Under the pieces are notes generated by a model that ran no database searches, was not told the origin of the DNA, and saw only the letters and a program-made list of their open reading frames with translations. Shown here piece after piece: positions 1 through 7,250 of a DNA stretch of 17,208 bases. The stretch's first letter is position 1. Each line of letters starts with the position of its first letter. The translations under genes and the position numbers were made by a program. Where the stretch lies: positions 1-17,208 of the forward strand of contig CAAFQK010000041.1 in assembly GCA_900765115.1 (NCBI GenBank), given 5' to 3'. This stretch comes from an uncultured Collinsella sp. GTDB taxonomy: Bacteria > Actinomycetota > Coriobacteriia > Coriobacteriales > Coriobacteriaceae.

Positions 1-67
1 AGTTGCGGTGAAATACGGACTACATGGGCCATAAAAGCCGGAAAACAGTCCGTATTTCACCGCAACT
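1..67. repeat. Perfect 21-bp inverted repeat (AAGTTGCGG-type hairpin)
   Basis: Bases 1-21 are exactly reverse-complementary to 47-67, with a 25-base loop holding GGCC. There is no U-tract on either side, so it is not a classical terminator, although it lies just beyond the terminator of the tRNA unit. The outer ends (AGTTGCGG / CCGCAACT) match those of the hairpin at 17090-17165. The window starts inside or at the edge of the element, so it may extend left. Confidence 0.85.
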
Positions 68-100
68 TAGAAGGGGATGTGGGGTCCCCGGCATGTATAT

Positions 101-136
101 GAAAACGGCTCTGGCACCAAAAGGAGCCAAAGCCGT
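101..136 (-). terminator. Intrinsic terminator of the tRNA-Pro/tRNA-Gly transcript
   Basis: On the minus strand an 11-bp stem (arms 126-136 and 105-115, one mismatch) with a 10-base loop is followed by a TTTTC tail. It starts 14 bases beyond the 3' end of tRNA-Gly, as expected for the end of a short tRNA transcript. The remaining bases between it and the left hairpin (68-100) show nothing I can name. Confidence 0.8.
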
Positions 137-149
137 TAAAGATATCCTA

Positions 150-223
150 TGGAGCGGGCGACGGGAATCGAACCCGCGTCATCAGCTTGGAAGGCTGGGG
201 TTCTACCATTGAACTACGCCCGC
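150..223 (-). tRNA. trnG: tRNA-Gly (anticodon TCC)
   Basis: The minus strand reads a full cloverleaf of 74 bases. The acceptor GCGGGCG pairs with CGCCCGC, the D arm carries AATGGTAGAA, the anticodon loop CTTCCAA has TCC as anticodon, the T arm is GGGTTCGATTCCC, and the terminal CCA is encoded. The first anticodon-stem pair is a C-A mismatch; everything else pairs. It lies 6 bases downstream of tRNA-Pro and must share its transcript. Confidence 0.95.
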
Positions 224-229
224 AAGATA

Positions 230-306
230 TGGTCGGGACGACAGGATTTGAACCTGCGACATCCTGCTCCCAAAGCAGGCGCGCTACCAAACTGCGCCAC
301 GTCCCG
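230..306 (-). tRNA. trnP: tRNA-Pro (anticodon TGG)
   Basis: A 77-base cloverleaf on the minus strand. The acceptor CGGGACG pairs with CGTCCCG, the anticodon stem CCTGC/GCAGG encloses a TTTGGGA loop with anticodon TGG, the T arm carries GGTTCAAATCC, and CCA is encoded. It is the first gene after the promoter at 358-386. Confidence 0.95.
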
Positions 307-357
307 AAGGTGTTGAGCAGCTAAGGTCTAAACCTTGCGTGTCCCAAAGCGAAGGAA

Positions 358-386
358 ATTATAGGGGAGACTCCCCGCCTGTGCAA
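358..386 (-). promoter_or_regulatory. Housekeeping sigma promoter for the tRNA pair
   Basis: On the minus strand TTGCAC (386-381) and TATAAT (363-358) are separated by exactly 17 bases, a near-consensus sigma-70 promoter. Predicted transcription starts near 351, about 45 bases before tRNA-Pro. The spacer contains GGGGAGTCTCCCC, which could also fold at the 3' end of the brnQ transcript. Confidence 0.8.
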
Positions 387-397
387 GCGCAGAAACC

Positions 398-1756
398 CTA
401 GCTCCTCGAATGTGCGACAAACTTGCTGTGGAGCAGACCGATCACAAACGCCACCACGGCAACCGGCGCCCACGCGGCTCCAATGTCCGCCAGCGGCAGC
501 GCATCGAACGGCAGCCACGCACCCGCAAAGAACGCGTCTCGAACCGAGGTAATCACGCTCTGCACCGCGACAACGCCGCCGACCCAAACCCACACCTGCG
601 GATGCGCGTCGCAAAAACCGTGCACCAGGCCCATAAGCACCAGCACGATGGCAACGGGATACAAGGCGTTGAGCATGGGCACCGAGAACATAAGGATCAC
701 GTCGAGGCCCACGTTGGAGAGTACGCACGAAAACGCCGCGAACACAAAGGCGAGAATCGCGAAGGGGCGGCGCATGGCCTCCTCGGAGGCCTCCGCTCCC
801 CCCTCGATCACATACGTCTCGCAGAAGTAACGCGAGCAGCAGCTGATGAGGCCGATGCACACGTTCATGCAGGCGAGGAAGAAAATCGCAAATACCACAA
901 CCGTGCCGGCAAGGCCAAAGTGCATGGAGGCCGAACGAGCAAGAATTGCAGCGCCGTTGGTGGCGTCGGGCATCACGGTGCCGAGCTGCATACCGGCAAG
1001 CGCTAGGCCGCAGTAGATGATGGCCATGAGCACGCCGGCGATCACACCGGAACGCGAAATCTCGAAGGCCACGCGTTTGTCATTGGTAACACCCAACTCG
1101 TGGATGGTCTCGGCGATGATGATGCCGAAGGCGAGCGACGCAAGCAGGTCCATGGTCTGGTAGCCGGTCAAGAAGCCCTGCACGGCAGCACCGGCATCAT
1201 AGGGAGCTTGCGGGGCGGCAGCCGGTCCCAGTGGCGAGACCACGGCGGCACCCACGACCAACACGATGAGCACAATGAGCGCGGGGCCCGTAATGCGGCC
1301 GAGCACGCGCGTGATGACACCCGGGCGCAGCGTGAGAGCAAACGCGACGACAAAGAAGCCAACGGCAAACACCAGGCGAGCCGTGCCAAGCGAAACGCCC
1401 TCGGGCAGCAGCGGCACCAGCATCTCGAAGGCCGTGGAGCTCGTACGCGGAATGGCCAGGCACGGGCCGATGGCCAGATACACCGCCGCAACAAAGAACT
1501 CACCGAACTTGGGGTGCACGCGGCCGGCAAGCTCGCGCGCCGTTCCGGCAAGCGCCACGGCGATAAAGCCCATGACGGGCAGGCCGATGGCGGCGATGAG
1601 AAAGCCGAGCATGGCGACCGGCGTGGCTGAACCTGCTTGCAGCGCCAGCAGTGGCGGAATGATAAGGTTGCCGGCGCCAAAGAGCATCGAGAACAGGGCG
1701 ATGCCGACGGTAACGACATGGTCGGAGCGCAGACCACGCGAGGCGGATGAGGCCAT
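398..1756 (-). CDS. brnQ: Branched-chain amino acid carrier (LIVCS family, BrnQ)
   Basis: This 452-residue, very hydrophobic protein belongs to the LIVCS family, which imports leucine, isoleucine and valine with a cation, in the cytoplasmic membrane. The first membrane segment holds the family signature FGAGNLIIPP (around residues 25-35), and GFLTGYQTMDLLASLAFG near residue 200 is equally typical. About twelve hydrophobic segments run to the C-terminus, and length is normal. I chose ATG at 1756 because GAAAGG lies 7 bases upstream; a GTG two codons earlier would leave no room for a ribosome site. It is last in the minus-strand selenium block but a strong terminator at 1776-1809 lies between it and the desulfurase gene. 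It therefore depends on readthrough or on a promoter I cannot see, and its biochemical link to selenium genes is unclear. Confidence 0.93.
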   Translation of the reverse strand: MASSASRGLRSDHVVTVGIALFSMLFGAGNLIIPPLLALQAGSATPVAMLGFLIAAIGLPVMGFIAVALAGTARELAGRVHPKFGEFFVAAVYLAIGPCLAIPRTSSTAFEMLVPLLPEGVSLGTARLVFAVGFFVVAFALTLRPGVITRVLGRITGPALIVLIVLVVGAAVVSPLGPAAAPQAPYDAGAAVQGFLTGYQTMDLLASLAFGIIIAETIHELGVTNDKRVAFEISRSGVIAGVLMAIIYCGLALAGMQLGTVMPDATNGAAILARSASMHFGLAGTVVVFAIFFLACMNVCIGLISCCSRYFCETYVIEGGAEASEEAMRRPFAILAFVFAAFSCVLSNVGLDVILMFSVPMLNALYPVAIVLVLMGLVHGFCDAHPQVWVWVGGVVAVQSVITSVRDAFFAGAWLPFDALPLADIGAAWAPVAVVAFVIGLLHSKFVAHSRS

Positions 1757-1775
1757 AGACACACCTTTCGGGTCG

Positions 1776-1809
1776 AAACAAAAACGGGACGGGCAAAAGA
1801 CCCGTCCCG
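1776..1809 (-). terminator. Strong intrinsic terminator between desulfurase and brnQ
   Basis: On the minus strand a perfect 9-bp GC stem (CGGGACGGG / CCCGTCCCG, arms 1801-1809 and 1785-1793, 7-base loop) is followed by TTTTTGTTT. It lies 14 bases past the desulfurase stop, and its U-tract ends 20 bases before the brnQ start. It either ends the selenium operon or acts as a leaky element governing brnQ. Confidence 0.88.
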
Positions 1810-1823
1810 CAAGTATATACGCT

Positions 1824-2963
1824 CTAGCAGGCTAAATCGCGCAAAGCGTCAATCGCGGTGTCGACTTCCTCGTCCGTGTTGAAATACCCAAACGAGAAGC
1901 GAACGACACCCTGACGCTCGGTCCCCAGCGCACGGTGCATGAGCGGGGCGCAATGGGCGCCGGGGCGCGTCGCAATCCCCCACCCTTGCATGAGTGCATC
2001 CGAGATCTCGGCAGAGTCGATATCGCCCACGTTGAGCGAGACGATCGCCGAGCGCGTCGGTTGGCCAAAGGCACCATAGAGCTTAATCCCCGGAATCTCG
2101 CGCACACCGGCAAGGAAGCGATCAGCGAGCGCACGCTCGTGGGCAGCAATCGCCTCGACCCCACCCTGGGCCTCGATAAAGTCGAGACCAGCGGAAAGGC
2201 CGGCGATACCGTGGCCGTTGAGCGTGCCCGCCTCAAGGCGCGTGGGCCACTCAAGCGGCTGCAACGCATCGAAACTGTGCACGCCCGTGCCGCCCATGGC
2301 CCACGGCGCCACGTCAATGCCCTCTGCTACGGCCAGGCCGCCGGTCCCCTGCGGACCCATGAGCCCCTTGTGGCCGGTAAAGCACACCACGTCGAGCCCC
2401 ATGGCCTGCATATCGATATGCACCGTGCCGACAGACTGCGAGGCGTCGACGATCGCCAGCGCGCCGGCCGCATGCGCGATGGCAGCCACACGCGAAACGT
2501 CGACCGCGTTGCCGGTCACGTTGGAGGCATGCGTCACCACCACGGCGCGCGTACCCGGCGTGACAAGCCGCTCGAGTTCGTCGTAGTCGAGCACACCGTT
2601 AACGTCACAGCCCGCATGCTCAACGGTCACACCCCGTTCCGCTGCCAGGCGGTTGAGCGGACGCAGTACGGAGTTGTGCTCGAGCACCGTTGTGACCACA
2701 TGGTCGCCGGGGCGCACCACCCCGTTGATGGCGGTGTTGAGCGCCGCCGTGGAGTTGGGCGTAAAGCACACATGATCTGCCCGTGGGCATCCCAACAGGC
2801 GCGCAAGCTTGGCGCGGCAACCGTGGATGGTACGGGCCGCATCGAGCGCACCCGACGTGGCGCCGCGCCCGGCATTACCGAGCGAGCACATCGCCTGCGT
2901 CACGGCATCGATGACCGCCTGCGGCTTGTTCATGGTCGTCGCCGCGTTATCCAGGTAGATCAT
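1824..2963 (-). CDS. Cysteine desulfurase / selenocysteine lyase-like (class V aminotransferase)
   Basis: The 379-residue protein is a PLP enzyme of the SufS/CsdB type that removes sulfur (or selenium) from cysteine (or selenocysteine) as an enzyme-bound persulfide or selenide. It starts with YLDNAATT, has His96 in EHNS, the PLP lysine Lys199 in FTGHKG, and the catalytic Cys338 in RPGAHCAP. The start ATG at 2963 overlaps the stop of the DUF3343 gene as ATGA, indicating translational coupling. Together with DUF3343, YedF and SelD it forms the gene set known from selenium-dependent molybdenum hydroxylase maturation (the EF2568-like desulfurase family). I infer that it delivers Se or S to this pathway rather than serving general Fe-S assembly, because no suf genes are adjacent. 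Substrate preference cannot be read from the sequence. Confidence 0.9.
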   Translation of the reverse strand: MIYLDNAATTMNKPQAVIDAVTQAMCSLGNAGRGATSGALDAARTIHGCRAKLARLLGCPRADHVCFTPNSTAALNTAINGVVRPGDHVVTTVLEHNSVLRPLNRLAAERGVTVEHAGCDVNGVLDYDELERLVTPGTRAVVVTHASNVTGNAVDVSRVAAIAHAAGALAIVDASQSVGTVHIDMQAMGLDVVCFTGHKGLMGPQGTGGLAVAEGIDVAPWAMGGTGVHSFDALQPLEWPTRLEAGTLNGHGIAGLSAGLDFIEAQGGVEAIAAHERALADRFLAGVREIPGIKLYGAFGQPTRSAIVSLNVGDIDSAEISDALMQGWGIATRPGAHCAPLMHRALGTERQGVVRFSFGYFNTDEEVDTAIDALRDLAC

Positions 2964-3211
2964 CGCACGACTTCCCACATATCGATCACGGTAAAGCCCT
3001 CGGTGGGAACGCCTGCCGCGGCAAGCTCGCCGCGCAGCAGTTCCTCATCTGCAGGCAGGGCTTTCCACGCCAGACCGCAGCCAGCGGCGACCTCCCCGGG
3101 CACGGGAATCGTTCGCCCGGGAAGGCCGCGCTCGATACACAGGGACTCGCAGCCCATGGCGGCCGCCGTGGTGGGAAACGTGATGACAAGCGCCGGGCGC
3201 TTCTCCCTCAT
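2960..3211 (-). CDS. DUF3343 putative Se/S carrier-like protein
   Basis: A small 83-residue protein that matches the DUF3343 (putative Se/S carrier-like) family as I remember it: ALVITFPTTAAAM near the N-terminus, then GLPGRTIPVPGEVAAGCGLAW at about residues 29-49. The GCGLAW cysteine (Cys45) is the likely chalcogen-handling residue, and Cys21 and Cys25 lie nearer the front. The start is ATG at 3211 with TGGAG 6 bases upstream; an upstream TTG is possible but has poor support. It follows yedF by 19 bases and overlaps the desulfurase start by 4 bases, so the three are surely co-translated. The family function is not established; a role in passing persulfide or selenide between the desulfurase and YedF/SelD is an inference from context. 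Confidence 0.85.
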   Translation of the reverse strand: MREKRPALVITFPTTAAAMGCESLCIERGLPGRTIPVPGEVAAGCGLAWKALPADEELLRGELAAAGVPTEGFTVIDMWEVVR

Positions 3212-3230
3212 GGCAACTCCAACCAATACG

Positions 3231-3857
3231 CTACGGGCGCACGACGCGCACGGCCTGCTCCATCTTCTCCACGATCACGTACATGTTGGTGACCTCGCCC
3301 ACCGCAAGCTGGTCTTTAATGCCATAGTGGTCGAGGCAGGTACCGCAGGTGAGAATCTCGACACCCTGCTCGGCCAGGCCCTTCAGGTCATCGAGCACCG
3401 GCGAGCCCTCGACGGTGAGCTTGGCGCCGCCGTTGTAGAACAGCATGGTCGCGGGCAGCTCCTCCTGCTGCGTCACGGCAAAGATAAACGCCTTCATGAG
3501 CTTGTGGCCCAACTCGTCGTCGCCACGGCCCATGCAATCGGTGTAGACGGAAATGACGAGTTTGCCCTTGCCGGCGCTGGCGTCGCAGAATGCGGCACCG
3601 TCCTGCTCGGGGTCCGCAACGGCCACGGCACCGGCGGTCACGACAGTCACGTGCCACTCGGCGTCCGAGATCTTCTCGACCGAGGCCGTGCAGCCCTTCT
3701 CCTGCGCCATCTTGGAGATGTTCTTGACGGCGGTCTCGTTATCGACCGAGGTCACCACGGCACCCTCGCCTTCAAGCTGTTTGAGCGCCTTAAGCGTCTT
3801 GACGACGGGCAGCGGGCAGGCATCGCCCATGGCATTGACTTCAATCTTGGTAGACAT
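3231..3857 (-). CDS. yedF: Selenium metabolism protein YedF (TusA-like plus DsrE-like domains)
   Basis: The 208-residue protein has two domains. Residues 1-75 are a TusA/SirA-type sulfurtransferase domain with the CPxP motif (Cys14 in DACPLPVVK). Residues about 95-205 resemble DsrE, with YTDCMGRGDDELG, a YNGGAKL turn and a CGTC pair (Cys171, Cys174). This two-domain form is known as selenium_YedF and co-occurs with selD in genomes with Se-dependent molybdenum hydroxylases. It probably carries reactive Se or S on cysteine in the cytoplasm. The ATG at 3857 has AAAGGA 6 bases upstream; an in-frame ATG at 3896 gives a poor 13-residue extension. It follows selD by 57 bases. The position-14 residue is Cys, not Sec. 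Confidence 0.9.
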   Translation of the reverse strand: MSTKIEVNAMGDACPLPVVKTLKALKQLEGEGAVVTSVDNETAVKNISKMAQEKGCTASVEKISDAEWHVTVVTAGAVAVADPEQDGAAFCDASAGKGKLVISVYTDCMGRGDDELGHKLMKAFIFAVTQQEELPATMLFYNGGAKLTVEGSPVLDDLKGLAEQGVEILTCGTCLDHYGIKDQLAVGEVTNMYVIVEKMEQAVRVVRP

Positions 3858-3914
3858 AGTTTTTCCTTTCGAATAAATCGTTTTAGAACGGTACATAGCT
3901 CAATAAACGTGTCG

Positions 3915-4964
3915 TTAACGGACGACGCGGACGGCAGGACCGCCTGGCACCTGCTCGCACACGCGACCGATGACGGCGGCGATACGTCCCTCGGCATGCA
4001 GACGGCGCGCAAGCTCATCCACATCCGCCGCGGGCGCCGCAATAAGCAAACCGCCCGAAGTCTGTGGATCGTACAGCGCGTCGAGCATGCCCGGCTCCAA
4101 GCCATCGTCGGCAGCCACGCGCGGGCCAAAGAAGTCCTGGTTGCGGTAGGAGCCCGCGGGGATAATGCCCAAACGCGCCATGTCGAGCACCTGGTCAAAG
4201 AGCGGCACCGCCCCCGACGCAAGCTCAATCTGCACGCCCGAGCCCTCGGCCATCTCGCACGCATGCCCGATCAGGCCAAAGCCCGTGATGTCGGTGCAGC
4301 CGTGAAGCTCAAGTCCCTCGGCCAGACGAATCGGAGCCTCGTTGAGGGTGCGCATCGAGTCAAACATGGCTGCGGCCTCGTCCTGCTCGATGAGCTCGCC
4401 CTTAATGGCCGTGGTGATGATGCCCGAGCCAACCGCCTTGGTCAGCAGTAACGCATCGCCCACGCGCGCGCCGCTGTTGGCGAGCATGCGGTCGAGCGCG
4501 ACAAACCCGCTCACGGACAGGCCGTACTTGGGCTCGTCGTCGTTGATGGTGTGACCGCCCGCGATGGAGCAACCCGCCTCGACGCACTTGTCGGCGCCGC
4601 CCGCCAGAATCTGACCGGCAACCTCAACGCCCAGACAGCTCGGGATGCACAGCAAGTTCATGGCATGGCTCGGCCGCCCGCCCATGGCGTAGATGTCCGA
4701 CAGCGAGTTTGCCGCGGCGATCTGGCCAAACAAAAACGGGTCGTCGACCATCGGTGGGAAGAAGTCGATGGACTGCACGAGACCCAAGTTATCGCCAACG
4801 CGAAAGACGCTCGCATCGTCGGAGGTATCGAACCCCACGAGCAAGTTGTCGTTATGTACATTGGGTAAATCGCCCAGGACCTGGGCGAGGGCTCCAGGAG
4901 CCAACTTAGCGGCTCAACCGCTCGCGGCAGTCATAGACGTGAGCTTAATCTGATCGTCAGCCAT
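3915..4964 (-). CDS. selD: Selenide, water dikinase SelD, a selenoprotein (Sec17 at an in-frame TGA)
   Basis: SelD makes selenophosphate from selenide and ATP, the Se donor for selenocysteine and selenouridine. The protein has 349 residues if TGA at 4914-4916 is read as selenocysteine. From ATG at 4964 (preceded by GAGGAGG) the frame reads through ITS-type start residues into SGUAAKLAPG, placing Sec17 and Lys20 in the catalytic GC/UAAK motif of the family. Further marks are DTSDDA (47-52), DFFPPMVDDP (67-76), ANSLSDIYAMGG (84-95), GGHTINDDEPKYG (136-147) and the later DITGFGLIGH. Ending translation at TGA, or starting after it at TTG 4904, would lose the catalytic residue, so annotation pipelines will truncate it. 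It lies between the dehydratase activator (70 bases) and yedF (57 bases). The organism must also have selA, selB and selC, which are not in the window. Confidence 0.93.
4871..4916 (-). promoter_or_regulatory. Candidate bacterial SECIS element after the selD UGA codon
   Basis: The minus strand directly after the TGA carries two tight hairpins: GGCTC-CTG-GAGCC (within 4890-4902), whose loop is about 17 bases past the TGA, and CGCCCAG-GTC-CTGGGCG (4887-4871). Bacterial SECIS hairpins sit inside the coding region right after UGA with a small GC-bordered loop at about this distance, so the first hairpin is the likelier SelB target. Which stem SelB uses is not decided. Confidence 0.6.
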
Positions 4965-5034
4965 CGATACCTCCTCTCATCGGTCAATCATTTTCTCCCA
5001 GTATACGCATGAATGCGAGCCTGCGGCGGATGCA

Positions 5035-5799
5035 TTAATTGAGCGCCTGTGCGCGAATCGCCGCGCCGATGGCACCGGCAAAGCGAGCCTGGGGCGAGGT
5101 GGTCACCGGCGACCCCAGCAGCTCGCCCAACCGCTCCACCACGAAGGCGTTCTCGCACAGGCCACCGGTCAGGTAGTACGGGACGCCCGCGGCCTGCCCG
5201 GCCATGGTCGCCACGCGCGAGACCACGCTGTCGATCACGCCACGCGCAATGTTCTCGCGCGGCTCACCGCGACCGATCAGGCTGATAACCTCGCTTTCGG
5301 CAAACACCGTGCACATGCTGCTGATCTTGGTGGGCTCGCCGGAACGTGCCAGGTCGGCCATCTGCTGCTGGGAAATGCCCAGGCGGTCGGCCATGATCTC
5401 CAAAAAGCGCCCCGTGCCGGCGGCGCACTTGTCGTTCATGGCGAACTTGGCCACGCGGCCACCCTTAAGTTGGATGACCTTGGTGTCCTGACCGCCCACG
5501 TCAATCACCGTGCCGTGGTCGCCAAACAGGCGCACGGCACCGGTGCCGTGGCAGGTAATCTCGGTCACGACCTTGTGCGCATAGGGCACGGCGACACGGC
5601 CGTAGCCAGTCGCGATCACGCGTACGTCGTCGGCAGCCACGTCGTAGCCAGCCGCTGCCAGTGCCTCGCGCAGCCGCTCGGAAGCATCGACCGAGGAGAA
5701 CCCGGTTGGCTGCACACACGTCCACGCCACCGAACCCTCCCCGTCGACCACAGCAGCCTTAGCCGCCGTAGACCCGATATCGATCCCGATCCCTATCAT
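5035..5799 (-). CDS. ATP-dependent activator of 2-hydroxyacyl-CoA dehydratase/double-cubane family (HgdC/YjiL-like)
   Basis: A complete 254-residue member of the BadF/BadG/BcrA/BcrD ASKHA ATPases. Phosphate-binding motifs are GIDIGSTAAK (residues 5-14) and DVGGQDTK (100-107). Cys125 in NDKCAAGTGRFLE and Cys163 in SSMCTVFAESE are the two cysteines that, from both subunits of a dimer, hold one bridging [4Fe-4S] cluster in this family. LTGGLCEN near 210 is the usual late motif. ATP hydrolysis drives low-potential electron transfer to a partner iron-sulfur protein. Here the partners are clearly the two upstream YjiM/HgdB-like proteins. GGAAGAG precedes the ATG. It is the only activator, so one activator probably serves two partners. 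Substrate is unknown. Confidence 0.92.
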   Translation of the reverse strand: MIGIGIDIGSTAAKAAVVDGEGSVAWTCVQPTGFSSVDASERLREALAAAGYDVAADDVRVIATGYGRVAVPYAHKVVTEITCHGTGAVRLFGDHGTVIDVGGQDTKVIQLKGGRVAKFAMNDKCAAGTGRFLEIMADRLGISQQQMADLARSGEPTKISSMCTVFAESEVISLIGRGEPRENIARGVIDSVVSRVATMAGQAAGVPYYLTGGLCENAFVVERLGELLGSPVTTSPQARFAGAIGAAIRAQALN

Positions 5800-5851
5800 G
5801 GCTCTCTTCCAATCTAAACATCAAAGGTAGCGGCGCGTTCAGGCGCCTTAG

Positions 5852-5960
5852 CTCTAGGTTTCTCAGGTGCCGGAGATTGCCCCGAAAGAGAAGCGCAGCG
5901 TACTTTGGGTACGCAAGCGACGGTTTGAGGAGCAAGATCCGGCGCCTGAGGAAGCTAGAG
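5852..5960 (+). repeat. Structured intergenic repeat, copy 1
   Basis: Outer arms 5852-5880 and 5932-5960 form a long imperfect stem with a tandem G-A/A-G purine mismatch (75-76 against 36-37). The 51-base apical part holds a second perfect hairpin GCGTAC-TTTGG-GTACGC (5898-5914) followed by AAGCGACGGTTTGA. It is about 80% identical to the reverse complement of 7149-7250. It lies between the upstream dehydratase-like gene, overlapping its stop codon, and the activator gene. A further small hairpin (GGCGC/GCGCC, 5832-5847) lies between it and the activator. Confidence 0.88.
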
Positions 5961-7118
5961 GGTTTCGATGAAGGCGGCGATGCGGGTCTCGATCTGGCCC
6001 ATGTCGCCGTTGCTGTAATCGGTCTCGATCTTCATGTACGGAATACCCGCACCCTCGACGGCTTCCTGCATACGCGCGCTTTCCACGTTGAAGGTGTGGC
6101 ACGCCTGCAGCACGCTCTCGACCACGCCATCGACGTGGTACTTCTCGCACATGGCCAGCGTGTTGTCCATGCGGCCGTCGTTGGGCGTCATCACCGAGCA
6201 GTTGATGTCCAGATAGCGATCGGCAATGGCACGCAGAATATCGGGCGCGTCGGGGTCGATCATCATGGCAGCCGTGCGCTCGCCCGAGCAGTCGTCCATG
6301 CAAACAACCACGCCGCCGTTGGACTCGATGGTGCGACCGATCTTGTTGATCACGCCGCCCACGGGGCAGCCGGTGATCAGGATGCGCTTGGCATCCGCCG
6401 CGACCGGGCGCTCGCCAGCCTCGTAGGCTTCACGCAGCTTGGCAACCTTTTGTTCCAGCTGCTGCGTATAGGCCTCGATATCAAAGCTGAACGTACCGGC
6501 GAACATGGTGCTCATCAGGTCGACGCCGCTCATGGCCGCCGGCTGGTTGGCCTGCAGGGCAAACATCTCGAGCTGGGCGGCACGCAAGCGGTTGCGGCGG
6601 CGCACGGCAGCGCGCAGGTCGTCATCGGTAATCGTGATGCCGTAGAAGTTCTCGAGCTCTTCCTTGAGCAGACGGCACTCCTCGTACCAGCCCTCGCGCT
6701 CATAAGCGCGGTCGCGGCTCTGCGGCAAATGCAGAATGTACGTGCGCTTGAGCTCGTTCAGCAGCTCGTACATTTTCTTCTTGCCGTCGCAGGTGGTCTC
6801 TCCGATGATCATGTCGCTAAAGTACGTAAACGGGCACTTTTGCGAGTAGGCGAAGCCGTAGGTCGACTTGATGAGCGGGCAGAGGTTTGCCGGCAGCACC
6901 TTCTCGGCCTCGGGAATCACCTCGTCGGACGTACCGCACAGGGCGACACTCGCGGCCCCCGCGGCATCAATAATCTCGAGCGGTGTATAGCTGCACAAGA
7001 AGCCGACCAGACGATTGCCTGCCTGCTTGTAGTCCTTCACGCGAATAAACGCCGCCTTGCGCTGCTCGTTGAACTCCTCAAACGAGCTGGGCAGCGGCTG
7101 CTCAATTATTTCGGACAT
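5955..7118 (-). CDS. 2-Hydroxyacyl-CoA dehydratase D-component/double-cubane cluster protein (YjiM/HgdB-like), copy A
   Basis: The 387-residue protein belongs to the HgdB/BcrB/YjiM family of iron-sulfur reductases and dehydratases activated by ATP-dependent partners. Motifs in order: GFLCSYTPLEII (Cys42), Cys61, PANLCPLIKSTYGF (Cys80), Cys95, GETTCDGKKKMYELL (Cys110), ITGCPVGG (Cys251), VVCMDDCSGE (Cys273, Cys277), DINCSVMTPND (Cys307) and Cys340. CPLIKS plus CDGKKK is typical of YjiM-type proteins related to the double-cubane [8Fe-9S] reductases. The start is ATG at 7118, AGGAG 4 bases upstream; the open frame extends 40 codons further only because it runs into the repeat. Being a single polypeptide with no HgdA partner argues against a classical amino-acid-fermenting dehydratase. 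Its substrate is unknown. Confidence 0.88.
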   Translation of the reverse strand: MSEIIEQPLPSSFEEFNEQRKAAFIRVKDYKQAGNRLVGFLCSYTPLEIIDAAGAASVALCGTSDEVIPEAEKVLPANLCPLIKSTYGFAYSQKCPFTYFSDMIIGETTCDGKKKMYELLNELKRTYILHLPQSRDRAYEREGWYEECRLLKEELENFYGITITDDDLRAAVRRRNRLRAAQLEMFALQANQPAAMSGVDLMSTMFAGTFSFDIEAYTQQLEQKVAKLREAYEAGERPVAADAKRILITGCPVGGVINKIGRTIESNGGVVVCMDDCSGERTAAMMIDPDAPDILRAIADRYLDINCSVMTPNDGRMDNTLAMCEKYHVDGVVESVLQACHTFNVESARMQEAVEGAGIPYMKIETDYSNGDMGQIETRIAAFIETL

Positions 7119-7148
7119 AGCACTCCTAAAAATAATCACGGCGATGGG

Positions 7149-7250
7149 CGGCTTCCCCAGGCACCCGATCTTGCCGTTCAAACCGTCGCTTGCGTACCAA
7201 AATACGCGGCGCTCCTCTTTCACGGCAACCTCGGGCACCTGGGAAACCCG
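7149..7250 (-). repeat. Structured intergenic repeat, copy 2 (inverted relative to copy 1)
   Basis: Arms 7149-7176 and 7223-7250 pair, and the internal hairpin GCGTA/TACGC lies at 7192-7207 with conserved AAGCGACGGTTTGAA beside it on the minus strand. Relative to copy 1, arm positions change in compensating ways (G-C to C-G, T-A to C-G, G-C to G-T) while the loop stays nearly unchanged. It fills most of the 152-base gap between the two dehydratase-like genes. Confidence 0.88.

Noticed and set aside
1935..4451. Very long plus-strand open frame (838 codons) opposite the selenium genes
   Set aside because: It is antisense to four well-recognised genes, has no ribosome site and a low-complexity composition rich in Arg, His and Ala typical of shadow frames in GC-rich DNA.
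4998..5022. Promoter between the activator gene and selD (minus-strand TATACT)
   Set aside because: No acceptable -35 at 16-18 bases and no proper extended -10; selD is more simply part of the upstream transcript.
7119..7238. 40-codon N-terminal extension of the dehydratase-like paralogue A
   Set aside because: It is translated repeat sequence; ATG 7118 has its own AGGAG and gives the family-typical start. The YASDGL-like peptide in both repeat copies follows from the conserved bases, not from a protein.
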